This document shows positions 43,702 through 53,622 of a stretch of DNA of 64,000 nt, piece by piece. A model generated the notes under the pieces. The model was not told the origin of the DNA, made no database searches, and saw nothing but the letters and a program-made list of their open reading frames with translations. The stretch spans positions 62,001 through 126,000 of the forward strand of contig CAMNOU010000003.1 of NCBI GenBank assembly GCA_946546945.1, given 5' to 3'. Position 1 is the first letter of the stretch; every line of letters begins with the position of its first letter. Source of the stretch: an uncultured Lachnospiraceae bacterium (lineage in GTDB: Bacteria > Bacillota > Clostridia > Lachnospirales > Lachnospiraceae). The translations under genes and the position numbers were made by a program.

Positions 43702-44637
43702 TTATTTGCAATCCGATTTGATAATCTGCAATTGACTATCCGACAATTTACGCTTTAACGTTCTCTGTTCCACTTCACTTAACAAAGAAAATAATCTTCG
43801 GCATTCTCGTTGATAATAATTGATCTGTTGACCCATCATTTGGTAAACAAGTTTCTTTTCACGGTATACGTCTGCTAACTTCGTAATGTCTTCACTAACA
43901 ATTAACAGTGAGTATACACGGTCTATTGTTACAGTTGATGTCATCAGTGATTGTTCTCTTACTCTGCGGTAATATAGTCTATCAGGCAAACATCCAATTC
44001 TTTTTGCTTTTAACATTGTCTTAATTACATATGTATTATCCTCTAGCATTGGAATATCAGGAAACAAGATTTGTGTTTTTTTCAAGTAAGATTTCCGTAT
44101 CAATTGCATACAAGGTTGGACAATCCAGTCCCTGTTCTTTCTGAATTTCACATAAAGTTCTTCCCCTGAATAAACACCATTGTAAACATTTTTCCGATGA
44201 TATAGTTCTGTAAAATATGGAAATCTTTTTATAAGATCATCTGTTTCATAAAAAGCTTCACCTTCACAATATAATAGTTCCAGATTTTTCTCGTTCATAT
44301 ATTGTACCATAAGTTGATAAAAATCTGGATGTAACAAATCATCTGCATCTAGATAATGCACAAACTGACCTTCTGCAATAGAAATGCCCAAGTTTCTCTG
44401 ATAACTCACTCCACGATGAGGACTACTAATTACTTTTATACAGGGATATCTTTTTTGGTATCCGTGAAGAATTTCTTCCGTGTGGTCTGTTGATCCATCA
44501 TTCAAACAAATGATTTCCATTTTTGAAAAATTCTGCTGCAATACTGATTGCAAGGTTTCCGAAACATACTTTTCCATGTTAAAACATGGAATAATGACAG
44601 AAACCACAATGGAATCCCTTTTATTTCGATTATTCAA
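43702..44637 (-). CDS. Family 2 glycosyltransferase (single GT-A domain)
   Basis: 311 residues from a TTG at 44637 with GGAG eight bases before. GT-A fold start VVSVIIPCFNMEKYVSETLQ, nucleotide-binding ICLNDGSTDHTEE and metal motif HYLDADDLLHPDF (DxD). No membrane segment. The C-terminal half (LELLYCEGEAFYETDDLIKR, VYSGEELYVKF, QLIRKSYLKK) resembles the fifth domain of the 1610-residue protein nearby, so the two are probably paralogues. Donor and acceptor unknown. Visibly AT-rich. Last gene of the operon. Confidence 0.9.
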   Translation of the reverse strand: MNNRNKRDSIVVSVIIPCFNMEKYVSETLQSVLQQNFSKMEIICLNDGSTDHTEEILHGYQKRYPCIKVISSPHRGVSYQRNLGISIAEGQFVHYLDADDLLHPDFYQLMVQYMNEKNLELLYCEGEAFYETDDLIKRFPYFTELYHRKNVYNGVYSGEELYVKFRKNRDWIVQPCMQLIRKSYLKKTQILFPDIPMLEDNTYVIKTMLKAKRIGCLPDRLYYRRVREQSLMTSTVTIDRVYSLLIVSEDITKLADVYREKKLVYQMMGQQINYYQRECRRLFSLLSEVEQRTLKRKLSDSQLQIIKSDCK

Positions 44638-44651
44638 TATCTTATCTCCGT

Positions 44652-45974
44652 TTATAATCTCCAGTAAGTAAATCCCTTTTCTCTCACTTTTGTCCGATTA
44701 TAGATTCCCTTAACGTCAATCAGGACCTTCTCTCTGTTATTACCACTAACATACATAGCTTCCAGTTCCTCAAGCGGAATATTTTTAAACTGGTCATGTG
44801 CAACCGAAACAATGATGCAATCCGCTTCTTTTACATCATCCATTGTTTTCAGTTCAACATTATATTCCATTTTTGCATCAGCCGGATCTGCCCACGGATC
44901 TACAACAATCGGCTCTATTCCAAACTCGTACAGCCTGTTTAGTATATCCTCAACCTTGCTGTTTCGTGTATCCGGACAGTTTTCTTTAAAAGTCAGCCCC
45001 AGGACCACAACTTTTGCCGTTTTAACTGCTTTTCCTGCTAATATCATTTTTTTGATCGCGGCATCTGCCACAAATTCTCCCATAGAATCATTGACAATGC
45101 GACCGTTCAGAATAATCTGGCTGTGATACCCCAGCTTTTCTGCTTCATATGTAAAATAATAAGGATCAACACCGATACAATGGCCGCCCACGAGTCCCGG
45201 CCTGAATCCCAACGCATTCCATTTGGTATTCATACCATCAACCACTTCATTGGTATCTATATCCATCCGGTCGAATACCATAGCTAATTCGTTCATAAAA
45301 GCAATATTTATATCTCTCTGGCTATTCTCTACGACTTTTACTGCCTCAGCCGTCTTTATGCTCGACACCGGATAGGTTCCGACTTCAATAACAGTATCAT
45401 ACACGTTCTTAATTTCCTGAAGAGTCTCAGCATCCATGCCGGACACGATCTTTCTGATATTCTCCAGGCGATGTACACTATCTCCGGGATTAATACGTTC
45501 CGGACTATATCCGATCATAAAATCTTTTCCACATTGCAGCCCGGATTCTTTTTCCAGAATCGGCACACAAACATCCTCTGTAACTCCGGGATATACGGTC
45601 GATTCGTATACAACAATAGATCCCGAAGTCAGGTTCCTTCCAAGGATCTCTGATGCCCCGATAATCGGAGACAGGTCTGGTGTATGATCAGAATTCACTG
45701 GTGTCGGAACCGCAACAATGTGAAACTTTGCATTCTTAAGAGCTTCTTCATCTGATGTAAACTCTACTTTTGTTTCCTTGATCGCCTCATCTCCAACTTC
45801 ATTAGTAGGGTCGATTCCCGCTTTATACAACTGTATTTTCTTTTCATTCAGATCAAAGCCGATTACCTGAAAATCTTTTTTTGCAAAAGCAACAGCAAGA
45901 GGCATTCCGACATATCCTAATCCTATAACCGCTAATTTATCTTTCTGTTCTGCTAATCTCTGATATAAACTCAT
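44652..45974 (-). CDS. Nucleotide sugar dehydrogenase, UDP-HexNAc 6-dehydrogenase type
   Basis: 440 residues. NAD-binding KLAVIGLGYVGMPLAVAFAK; catalytic Cys in LVGGHCIGVDPYYFTYEAEK; NSQRDINIAFMNELA and GLTFKENCPDTRNSKV in the C-terminal lobe. The GGHCIGVDPYY sequence, without the GPGCGF of UDP-glucose dehydrogenases, points to the WecC/WbpO/TviB group acting on UDP-N-acetylhexosamines, giving a UDP-HexNAc uronic acid. It would supply an acidic amino-sugar for the glycan made by this operon. AGGAG precedes the ATG. 25 bases after the large glycosyltransferase gene. Confidence 0.92.
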   Translation of the reverse strand: MSLYQRLAEQKDKLAVIGLGYVGMPLAVAFAKKDFQVIGFDLNEKKIQLYKAGIDPTNEVGDEAIKETKVEFTSDEEALKNAKFHIVAVPTPVNSDHTPDLSPIIGASEILGRNLTSGSIVVYESTVYPGVTEDVCVPILEKESGLQCGKDFMIGYSPERINPGDSVHRLENIRKIVSGMDAETLQEIKNVYDTVIEVGTYPVSSIKTAEAVKVVENSQRDINIAFMNELAMVFDRMDIDTNEVVDGMNTKWNALGFRPGLVGGHCIGVDPYYFTYEAEKLGYHSQIILNGRIVNDSMGEFVADAAIKKMILAGKAVKTAKVVVLGLTFKENCPDTRNSKVEDILNRLYEFGIEPIVVDPWADPADAKMEYNVELKTMDDVKEADCIIVSVAHDQFKNIPLEELEAMYVSGNNREKVLIDVKGIYNRTKVREKGFTYWRL

Positions 45975-45999
45975 TTCTTTTCTCCTATAGTATCTTTGA

Positions 46000-48900
46000 T
46001 TATTTTTTACTCTTCATTCTTGCCATTCCTAACAAGCTTTTTTCCTCACATGACAATTCATTCAGTGCCTGTTCCCTGTCCTGATGATCTGCTTTATCGA
46101 ACAGATTATTCGTAAATCGTTCTACAAAGATTATTCTCCTGTTCAGGGCTTTATATGCTGCACTCCCCTGCTGATAAGATGGTATTTTCGCTAACAGATG
46201 TTCATATACACCTGTAATTGCCTTTAACCGCGCAGCCAGTGTTTTATTTTTTGTTATAACAGAATCATTTCGCATTCTTCTGATATACAAAGCATCTTTC
46301 ATACATGCAGCCCTCCAGCTATTCAGGATTGTATAGGGGGTATATACTTCATCAACATGCATGGTCAGCTTAGGAAATTGTATTCCATTCTCTTCAATCA
46401 CACTTCGTCTTACCATCTGCAGGCACACAGAGACCTGAAAATCACCTTTATGTGTAAGATAATCAAACAGATCCTCCCCTGTATAAACATCCGGATAGAT
46501 CTCATTTCTATGATATGCATTGCGGAAACTCGGGAATTTTTCTTCCATTTCCTCTGACTCGTAGACTGTATCTGCCTCAAAATAAAGAAGATCCAGGTTC
46601 TTTTCTTCAGCAAGCCCATGAATTGTTTCAAAGCAATGCGGCACCAGAGTATCATCCGAATCCATATAATAGATATACTTCCCTTTCGCATGGCTAAGCC
46701 CTATATTTCTCGCCTGGCCTGGTCCTTGCGGCTGTTCCTGAAATTCATCCGAAAAAACGCGAATGTTTTCGAACCTTCTCTCATAGTCTTTGAGAATATT
46801 AAGCGTCTGGTCATCAGAGCAATCATTAACACAAATGATCTCAAAATCATGAAACGTCTGATACAATAAGGAATCCAGTGTTTCTGCTAAATATTTTTCT
46901 GCATTATAACAGGGCATTATGACAGAGATCTGACAAGGATATTCTGCGTGCTCCCGTTTTCGGATGATTCCAAGATACTCGCAATAATTCTTCTTATTCT
47001 CAAAGTACTCCGGTTTTCTTCCGGAAATTCCCAGTTCATCGAACCAGGAATCCAATAGTTTTTTCTCCAGGTCAGACTTTGCCGGTTCCGGCAGCGTTTT
47101 GTAATTCCAAAGCGTATTTGCCAGTGCATAATTTACAAAATCCTGCTCATACTCCTTAAAAATCCCCATTTCCTGAAGGTTTTCTCTATGCTTCAATAAC
47201 GCACTATAATAGCATTCCCATGACAGATGACGGGTATTTGACAAAGATGCCGGATTATTTCTTCTCTCGTAATACAGTTCTTTATCCAGTACTGTCATTT
47301 TATTTGCCCTGAAAAGTGCAGCATATGCAAAATATGCATCATTCGTTGTTCGCTGTTCCTGAAAGCGAAGGCCTTGACTTTCCACAAAACTTCTCCGGAA
47401 TATCTTGTCCGAAGCCGTTCCGTTTGCCCATAAAAAGAGATTCCCGCTGATATCATTTCTATTAAAAACATTCTTTTTCGGCATCATCTCTCTTTTGAGC
47501 CGGAACAGCGCTTTTTTCGTCTGTCCGGTCTGATTGTCATACAAGAATGTTCTGAAAAGGCAGATATCTGTCTGAAATCTATCAGCTCTTTCTGCCGTCA
47601 ACTTTAATAAATCTTTATCAAAGAAATCATCTGAATCAAGGAAAGACAAATATTCTCCACTGGCTAAATCCATAGCGGCATTTCTCGCAGCGCCGGCTCC
47701 TTTGTTCTCCTGATTGATGACAACAATCCTGTCATCTCTCCCTGCATACTGTTCCAGAATATCCGCTGTGCGGTCATCAGATCCATCGTTTACACATATA
47801 ATCTCAATGTTCTTCAGAGACTGATTCAGAATGCTGTCCAGGCATTGACGTAAGTAACGCTGTTGGTTATAGATCGCCAGAATAACAGAGACTTTTATTC
47901 CCTTATTTACTACTTCATAGAAGTATTCATCCGGATCGTGGATGATCCGTACCGCTTTATTCCATAACGGTGTTGGAAGCATACTCTGTTTTAGTTCTCC
48001 ACACTCATAAGAAGCTCGTAATTCTTGACTGATATCCCGCAAATATTCTTTTTTATAAGCCTTTGCGATCCGCGCAATGGTCGTTTCGTAAGCAACTGTT
48101 CTTCTGACATGAAACTCTTCTGCAAATTTATCCAGTAATTTTTTCTGTTCAAGATAGTCGTGTAAAAGCGCATATTCCTTATTGATTGCATATACCTTTT
48201 CTTTGCTCTTGACAGAAGAATTTGGATTATCTCTTCGATTCATGTAATATGCTTTGCTTACGTACATCACCCTGTCAGCATACATATTTGTTTTAAATAA
48301 AAACCCGTTATCCTGATACGAAGCACCCGGTGTTTCGTTATGCCGGATATGATATTTTTCTATAAAGTCTCTATTATAAATACCGCACCAAGTATTCATA
48401 ATGAAAGAAAGCCACTCTTTATTATCTCTTGGACAATGAATATAATTATAGTTCTGATCTGTCCTGGCGACTTTGTTATAATAACGAATAATAAATCCGT
48501 TTTCATCATGACGGAACCTGTTAAAGTCACTTTTTACATAGTCCAGATTATTTGAAGAAGCAACATCATATAATTCTTCAAACATTCTTACATCAATGAA
48601 GTCATCTGGTTCAAGGATTGCTAAGTATTCTCCGGACGCATGGTCGAATCCCGCATTCATGGCATGTCCATATCCACGATTTGGTCCGTCAATTACTTTG
48701 ATACGAGAATCATTTTCAGCATATTCGTTAATAATATCCAGACAATCATCTGTAGAACCATCATTTATACAAAGTATTTCTATATTATCTAATGTCTGAT
48801 AAACAGCGCTGTCCAGGCAAAGTCTCAAATACCGGGATACATTGTAGATCGGAATGACAACGGAAACTTTTGGTCTGCCGTTTCTGCTTTTTTCTCTTTC

Positions 48901-50832
48901 CAGGAGTTCCCGTTCATACTCCTCTCTGATTCGTTCCATTTCGAGATACTGATCATGATTGTAAAAATCTTGTTCCCGGCTGGAATAAACATCCAAATCA
49001 ATAAAGTATTTATTTTTCAGCTGTTGAAATACAAGTCCCTTAAACATTCCGTTGTAAGAATGCAGAATAAAAAGCGAAAAATCCAATGCCCAGTTCACAA
49101 AACTTTGTTTGAATTCCGGATATATCTCATGTTCTGTCAAAAACCTTTTCAATTCCATTAAGGCTTTATAGAAATTTGACGTGAGATACTCAAAGTCATC
49201 TGACAGTTTCCTTATATGCCCTATTCTCTGATGACACAGTACTTCCTCTGAAGTAGTGATCCTTTCTGCCATTGCCATGGCTGAAAAAGTGAACACCATA
49301 TCATTCGAAGAAGTATTGCTCTGGAAAGAAAGGTTGTTATTAATCAGAAACTGCCTCTTAAAGATTTTATCCCATGGCGTACAACTGCTCATATTAAAGA
49401 TTTTATCAGGAACTTCCTTTGCTGAAAAAGGCCTGTGTTCCGGCATTTCCCATGTGCGTACAGTCCAGGGTGTTTCCCGAAACTCCCGGGCATCCTGTAA
49501 ATACTGTGAACTTCTGAACAGACAAATGTCGGCATCTGCTTCGCAAACACACTGATATGCTTTCTCCAGCATATCAGGTTCCGCAAAATCATCGGCATCC
49601 AAAAATGCAACATATTTCCCAACTGCGTTTTCTAATCCCATATTCCTGGCATCACCTGCATTGGAATGATCCTTAAAAAACAGACATATTCTGTGGTCCC
49701 TTTTACAATATTCCTGAAGAATATAAGGGCTGTCATCTGTTGAACCGTCATCCACACAAATAATCTGTATATTATGTAATGTCTGTTCCAGCAAACTATC
49801 CAGGCATTGTCTTAAATATGAAGCGGCATTATATATCGGTACAATAACAGATACTTTCACCGGGCCTTCCATTATTTCAATCATTCGCTCGTACTCTCCC
49901 TGATTATAATAATAATCCTTTGGATTATTCCAAACATTCAGCTCCTCAAAGAACTGTTCACGGCATGCATTCTTTAGTAACTCTCCCGACTTAAAATCAA
50001 GCGTATCAATATGCCAAAGAATAAGGTTCAAAGCCCAGTTAACAAAACTTTGCCGGTGCTTTTCATATGTCCCGTCATCTCTAAGCCGGTCTTGCAGCTT
50101 CCTTAATGCCAACAGCACATTGTTCCATGACTTTTCCCTGGTCACAGATAGAGATTCGCGTGTATTTTGCCTGTAATGACCAAGGACTTCATCAATAACA
50201 TAAATCCGGTTCGCCTTTGTATAGAGATAAAAGACAAAGAACATATCATTCGTTGAACGAATCTCCTGAAACCTGACATTATTTTCCTGCACAAAATTTC
50301 TTCGAAACAACTTGTCCTCTGCGCCGCCATAACCAATATTAAAGATCCTATCCGGAATGTCCTCTGCAGAAAACGGATTGCGAGGAATCCCCTCCGGCAT
50401 AATGGTCCATCGGATATCACTGAAAACCTTTCTTTTATTGTCATAGGAATCAATACGGAATACGGTTATATCTGCATCATAATACACAGCATTTTCATAA
50501 GCTTTTTTCAGCATATCCGGTTCAAAAAAATCATCTGCATCTAATATAGACAGATATTCTCCACAGGATGCTTCGATTCCCTTATTTCTTGCAGCTCCGG
50601 CTCCCGCATGTTTCTGCTCCAGTACTTTCACACGGTTATCTTGTTTTTGATATTCTTTCAATATTTCTAAAGATCGATCTGTGGATGCATCATCTACGCA
50701 AATAACTTCAATATCTTTCAACGTCTGTCCCAAAACAGTGTCCAGACAGTGGTTTAAAAAAGATTCTGCATTATATACTGCAACAACTACTGAGACTTTC
50801 GGTATTTTATTTTTAAAAATTGCTTTTTCCAT
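46000..50832 (-). CDS. Giant glycosyltransferase with five tandem GT2 (GT-A) domains
   Basis: 1610 residues containing five GT2 domains starting near residues 11, 324, 654, 979 and 1301, a spacing of about 325. Each has the start (K)VSVIxPIYN, a VNDGSTDD-type loop and a metal motif: LDADDFFEPD, LDADDFAEPD, LEPDDFIDVR (Glu in place of the first Asp), LDSDDFFDKD and MDSDDTLVPH. Domains 1, 2 and 4 share a helical tail (QSFVNWALN, QSFVNWALD, QDFVNYALA), domain 3 has a different tail, and domain 5 resembles the separate enzyme at 43702-44637, giving an A-A-B-A-C layout. No membrane helix. Probably builds several linkages of one repeat unit, or a long chain, without release. Weak ribosome site (GAGAAA). 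Confidence 0.93.
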   Translation of the reverse strand: MEKAIFKNKIPKVSVVVAVYNAESFLNHCLDTVLGQTLKDIEVICVDDASTDRSLEILKEYQKQDNRVKVLEQKHAGAGAARNKGIEASCGEYLSILDADDFFEPDMLKKAYENAVYYDADITVFRIDSYDNKRKVFSDIRWTIMPEGIPRNPFSAEDIPDRIFNIGYGGAEDKLFRRNFVQENNVRFQEIRSTNDMFFVFYLYTKANRIYVIDEVLGHYRQNTRESLSVTREKSWNNVLLALRKLQDRLRDDGTYEKHRQSFVNWALNLILWHIDTLDFKSGELLKNACREQFFEELNVWNNPKDYYYNQGEYERMIEIMEGPVKVSVIVPIYNAASYLRQCLDSLLEQTLHNIQIICVDDGSTDDSPYILQEYCKRDHRICLFFKDHSNAGDARNMGLENAVGKYVAFLDADDFAEPDMLEKAYQCVCEADADICLFRSSQYLQDAREFRETPWTVRTWEMPEHRPFSAKEVPDKIFNMSSCTPWDKIFKRQFLINNNLSFQSNTSSNDMVFTFSAMAMAERITTSEEVLCHQRIGHIRKLSDDFEYLTSNFYKALMELKRFLTEHEIYPEFKQSFVNWALDFSLFILHSYNGMFKGLVFQQLKNKYFIDLDVYSSREQDFYNHDQYLEMERIREEYERELLEREKSRNGRPKVSVVIPIYNVSRYLRLCLDSAVYQTLDNIEILCINDGSTDDCLDIINEYAENDSRIKVIDGPNRGYGHAMNAGFDHASGEYLAILEPDDFIDVRMFEELYDVASSNNLDYVKSDFNRFRHDENGFIIRYYNKVARTDQNYNYIHCPRDNKEWLSFIMNTWCGIYNRDFIEKYHIRHNETPGASYQDNGFLFKTNMYADRVMYVSKAYYMNRRDNPNSSVKSKEKVYAINKEYALLHDYLEQKKLLDKFAEEFHVRRTVAYETTIARIAKAYKKEYLRDISQELRASYECGELKQSMLPTPLWNKAVRIIHDPDEYFYEVVNKGIKVSVILAIYNQQRYLRQCLDSILNQSLKNIEIICVNDGSDDRTADILEQYAGRDDRIVVINQENKGAGAARNAAMDLASGEYLSFLDSDDFFDKDLLKLTAERADRFQTDICLFRTFLYDNQTGQTKKALFRLKREMMPKKNVFNRNDISGNLFLWANGTASDKIFRRSFVESQGLRFQEQRTTNDAYFAYAALFRANKMTVLDKELYYERRNNPASLSNTRHLSWECYYSALLKHRENLQEMGIFKEYEQDFVNYALANTLWNYKTLPEPAKSDLEKKLLDSWFDELGISGRKPEYFENKKNYCEYLGIIRKREHAEYPCQISVIMPCYNAEKYLAETLDSLLYQTFHDFEIICVNDCSDDQTLNILKDYERRFENIRVFSDEFQEQPQGPGQARNIGLSHAKGKYIYYMDSDDTLVPHCFETIHGLAEEKNLDLLYFEADTVYESEEMEEKFPSFRNAYHRNEIYPDVYTGEDLFDYLTHKGDFQVSVCLQMVRRSVIEENGIQFPKLTMHVDEVYTPYTILNSWRAACMKDALYIRRMRNDSVITKNKTLAARLKAITGVYEHLLAKIPSYQQGSAAYKALNRRIIFVERFTNNLFDKADHQDREQALNELSCEEKSLLGMARMKSKK

Positions 50833-50850
50833 TTTCTCTAAGTCTTTTCA

Positions 50851-53592
50851 CTATTCAAATTCTTCCGATACATTGATGTATTCAATCATCAGATAATTAT
50901 TCGCCCCACTTACCTGCGATGCTCCAAACATAAATTCATCAAAGAAGTCTGTTTCTGCAATAAAAACATCCGTAAAATCAATCCACTTCGTCCCACGATT
51001 ATTGCCGTCAATGTTTTCAGAATGCACCAACTGATTGATCATACTCCCACTATCTATAACATGAAAGTTTAATACCTTTGACTCGGATTTTATCTTAAAC
51101 TTCGCTGAAATCCTGTACTTCACACCCTTTTTTAGCATACCGCACATGGAAAGTCTGGCATAATGCCCGTTCTCATTCCATTTATTTGGCTTTACAATTA
51201 AAGTCGTACATCCATTTATACGTACTTCTTCCCAGATATTATTTTCAAAATGGAAATGCTGCATGGTCCGGTCAAACACCAATGGCGAATTTGTATTACG
51301 GTATACATTTCGGGATACGCCCTTATTGGGTTTTAATGCATAATTAACTGCTTCGCTGAATTTTTTTTCAAGAATCGCTTCATAGAATTTATTTCGATTC
51401 GGCGAGGCGTAATTGTGCCCTCCATTCCGGGAATATCCATTGCCTCCCATCCAGCTTAGCGGGACTTTTTTATTTACCCGGCATGCCGCTTCCGGAATGG
51501 TTTCATAAAAAGATTTTCCCCTTTCACTGTTGCAGAGGACAATGGAAACACCTTGAAAGGTATCCAGATCCGGCTCCAGTTTTCCAATCCCCCAGAAATC
51601 ACCAATCGTCAGATCCCCCTGTCTCGGGAATGCCTGGTATCTGCAATGTTCACAGTGATATGCACACATGGTGTGACTGTGATATACCCTCTGATAATTA
51701 TCATCCCTTGGTCCGCTGTGCGTTATCTTCAAGCCGTTTTTCATCTGTGCCTCGATATGGATTGAATCCCACCGGTGCCTGTCCGATTTATGACGGAACT
51801 CATAGGAGTTCAGGTCATCACCAAAGGTTTCAGCCAGGTATTTTTGAAAAAACATGGTTGATGGAGCATTCCCGCACAACAGATCAACCGTAATCAGATT
51901 CACATACCCCACTTCCATAAAAGAGTCCATTTTCAGGAAAGCTTTTAAACCGGCTATCTGGCAGGGAGTCCCCGTAAACAGAACCGTTTTCCCTTCCTTT
52001 AATGCAGCTTGTGTCTGCGCAAAGCAGTCTCCGGTGTCACTTTGCAAATACTTTGACTTTTGCAGTTTCCAGAGATCTTCTTCCCGGTCAATCAAAATGT
52101 GCCCGACAGAGAAATCATCCTTCCATGCAGCTCCGGCAACTACACCGCCCCGTTCGAGCACCATTCTGGCCATGGTCGTAAAGATCCCTCCGCTGGAACT
52201 TCTGCGTAGAATCTGCTCATCAGATGAAATAAATTCAAAACAATCTGGTTTATTTGTATTGTCATTTTCTGGAAGCTTGAGTGCGGGACAGACCTTCAGA
52301 CATTTCCCGCATTCAATACACTTGCCGTAATCTACTTTTGAGCGATAATACCCCCATTGATCCATTTTTAGTGTTATCGCATTTACAGGACATGCCGATA
52401 CACATGCACTGCAACCCGAGCACATACGCTGCTCGAGATTCGAAGTGATTGTCTTTCCTCCGGTTTTCTTTATCACAGTCCCGATGATATTTTCATCGAT
52501 CAGCTGGGTCTTTGATTTTTTCTTTCCATCCAGGATCTCTTTCAGCCAGTCATAGCACCGGCTTCGTTCTTTGATCATGATGCGATTGACGGCTGCATAA
52601 TCCACAGGTTTAAACAAGGAAGGATCCTTCATAATCATTTTTGCATCTGTCACGATGTGTTTTTGAAGATGGAACAGCCTGGACAAAGACTGAAACCGCG
52701 AAAACCCTCTGCCTTTATTGCAGATGGCTATGAAATTCTTTTTAAAGATCAGGGCAAAGCTTGCACCGTGACAGGAATCCGTAATCACAAATTGTGCGCT
52801 GTTAAGATAGCTTAACCAGTCTTCCACCTGCACATTTTCTATACAGTTCGGTAAATTCATGCCATTCTTATTCTTTTCAAACTTCTCCGGCAAGCCATCC
52901 AATACATTGATGATCTTTACCCCGCCCAATTTCTCTGCGATATGGAGAATCGCCGCCCTTTTTTCCGAAGTAGGGTCAAGAATATAGGACAGCAGATAAG
53001 GTTCCTCACACTTTTTATCTGATTTAGCAATCAACGGCTGATAGATTTCCGGATCTGCCAGAAATACAGGATCCAGAACCTGTATCGCATTGATTCCATA
53101 ATCTCTCTCGCATATTTTTACACCATCGTCTTCTCTAAGGGAGATACCATCGAACCTTGCCATATACTCTGCAATTTTTTTTCTCTCCGGTGCCGGAGCA
53201 AAATCGACTGCATGTCCAAAAGATGTCCCATATGCAATCTTTTTTCTGTCATCGTGAACGAAATCCAGATAAAAAGTTTTTCCCGTTCCTTTACTGATTC
53301 CATAATTCCACAGCTGATCTGATCCGATTAAAAAAGCTTCGCAGATGTCATTTAATTCTTCCAGCTCGTTAATCCGATATCGCTTGCTGATGTCATACCA
53401 CTCTTCGGCAAAACGCCTCGAGTGTGTCTTGCTCAATTCCGGGTCAATCCCATTTACCACGGGTTTGTCCAGCATTAGGACTGTTTTTCCCATACTCTTC
53501 AGGATAGTATTTAAAGCATAATATGTCGCAATGCTCCCATAGTTGCATCCATACCACACTCCAAATACGCCAACATCGTATTTCTCACTCAT
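50851..53592 (-). CDS. Polysaccharide pyruvyltransferase fused to ferredoxin and F420-hydrogenase beta-like domains
   Basis: 913 residues from the ATG at 53592; the frame is open to a GTG at 53619, both with weak ribosome sites. Residues 1-360 match polysaccharide pyruvyltransferases (VGVFGVWYGCNYGSIATYYA, SDQLWNYG, VITDSCHGASFALIF). Residues 388-435 hold two [4Fe-4S] motifs, CSGCSACVSACPVNAI and CIECGKCLKVCPALK. Residues 455-740 resemble FrhB/FdhB flavin domains (SSSGGIFTTMARMVLERGGV, GTPCQIAGLKAF, CEHCRYQAFPRQGDLTIGDF). The last 140 residues (770-913) form a beta-rich domain like a carbohydrate-binding module. Ketal pyruvate addition to a sugar is the predicted job of the first part; the redox part is unexplained. 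Confidence 0.9.
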   Translation of the reverse strand: MSEKYDVGVFGVWYGCNYGSIATYYALNTILKSMGKTVLMLDKPVVNGIDPELSKTHSRRFAEEWYDISKRYRINELEELNDICEAFLIGSDQLWNYGISKGTGKTFYLDFVHDDRKKIAYGTSFGHAVDFAPAPERKKIAEYMARFDGISLREDDGVKICERDYGINAIQVLDPVFLADPEIYQPLIAKSDKKCEEPYLLSYILDPTSEKRAAILHIAEKLGGVKIINVLDGLPEKFEKNKNGMNLPNCIENVQVEDWLSYLNSAQFVITDSCHGASFALIFKKNFIAICNKGRGFSRFQSLSRLFHLQKHIVTDAKMIMKDPSLFKPVDYAAVNRIMIKERSRCYDWLKEILDGKKKSKTQLIDENIIGTVIKKTGGKTITSNLEQRMCSGCSACVSACPVNAITLKMDQWGYYRSKVDYGKCIECGKCLKVCPALKLPENDNTNKPDCFEFISSDEQILRRSSSGGIFTTMARMVLERGGVVAGAAWKDDFSVGHILIDREEDLWKLQKSKYLQSDTGDCFAQTQAALKEGKTVLFTGTPCQIAGLKAFLKMDSFMEVGYVNLITVDLLCGNAPSTMFFQKYLAETFGDDLNSYEFRHKSDRHRWDSIHIEAQMKNGLKITHSGPRDDNYQRVYHSHTMCAYHCEHCRYQAFPRQGDLTIGDFWGIGKLEPDLDTFQGVSIVLCNSERGKSFYETIPEAACRVNKKVPLSWMGGNGYSRNGGHNYASPNRNKFYEAILEKKFSEAVNYALKPNKGVSRNVYRNTNSPLVFDRTMQHFHFENNIWEEVRINGCTTLIVKPNKWNENGHYARLSMCGMLKKGVKYRISAKFKIKSESKVLNFHVIDSGSMINQLVHSENIDGNNRGTKWIDFTDVFIAETDFFDEFMFGASQVSGANNYLMIEYINVSEEFE

Positions 53593-53622
53593 CTTTTTTC
53601 TCTCTTTCATCAAAATCACAAT

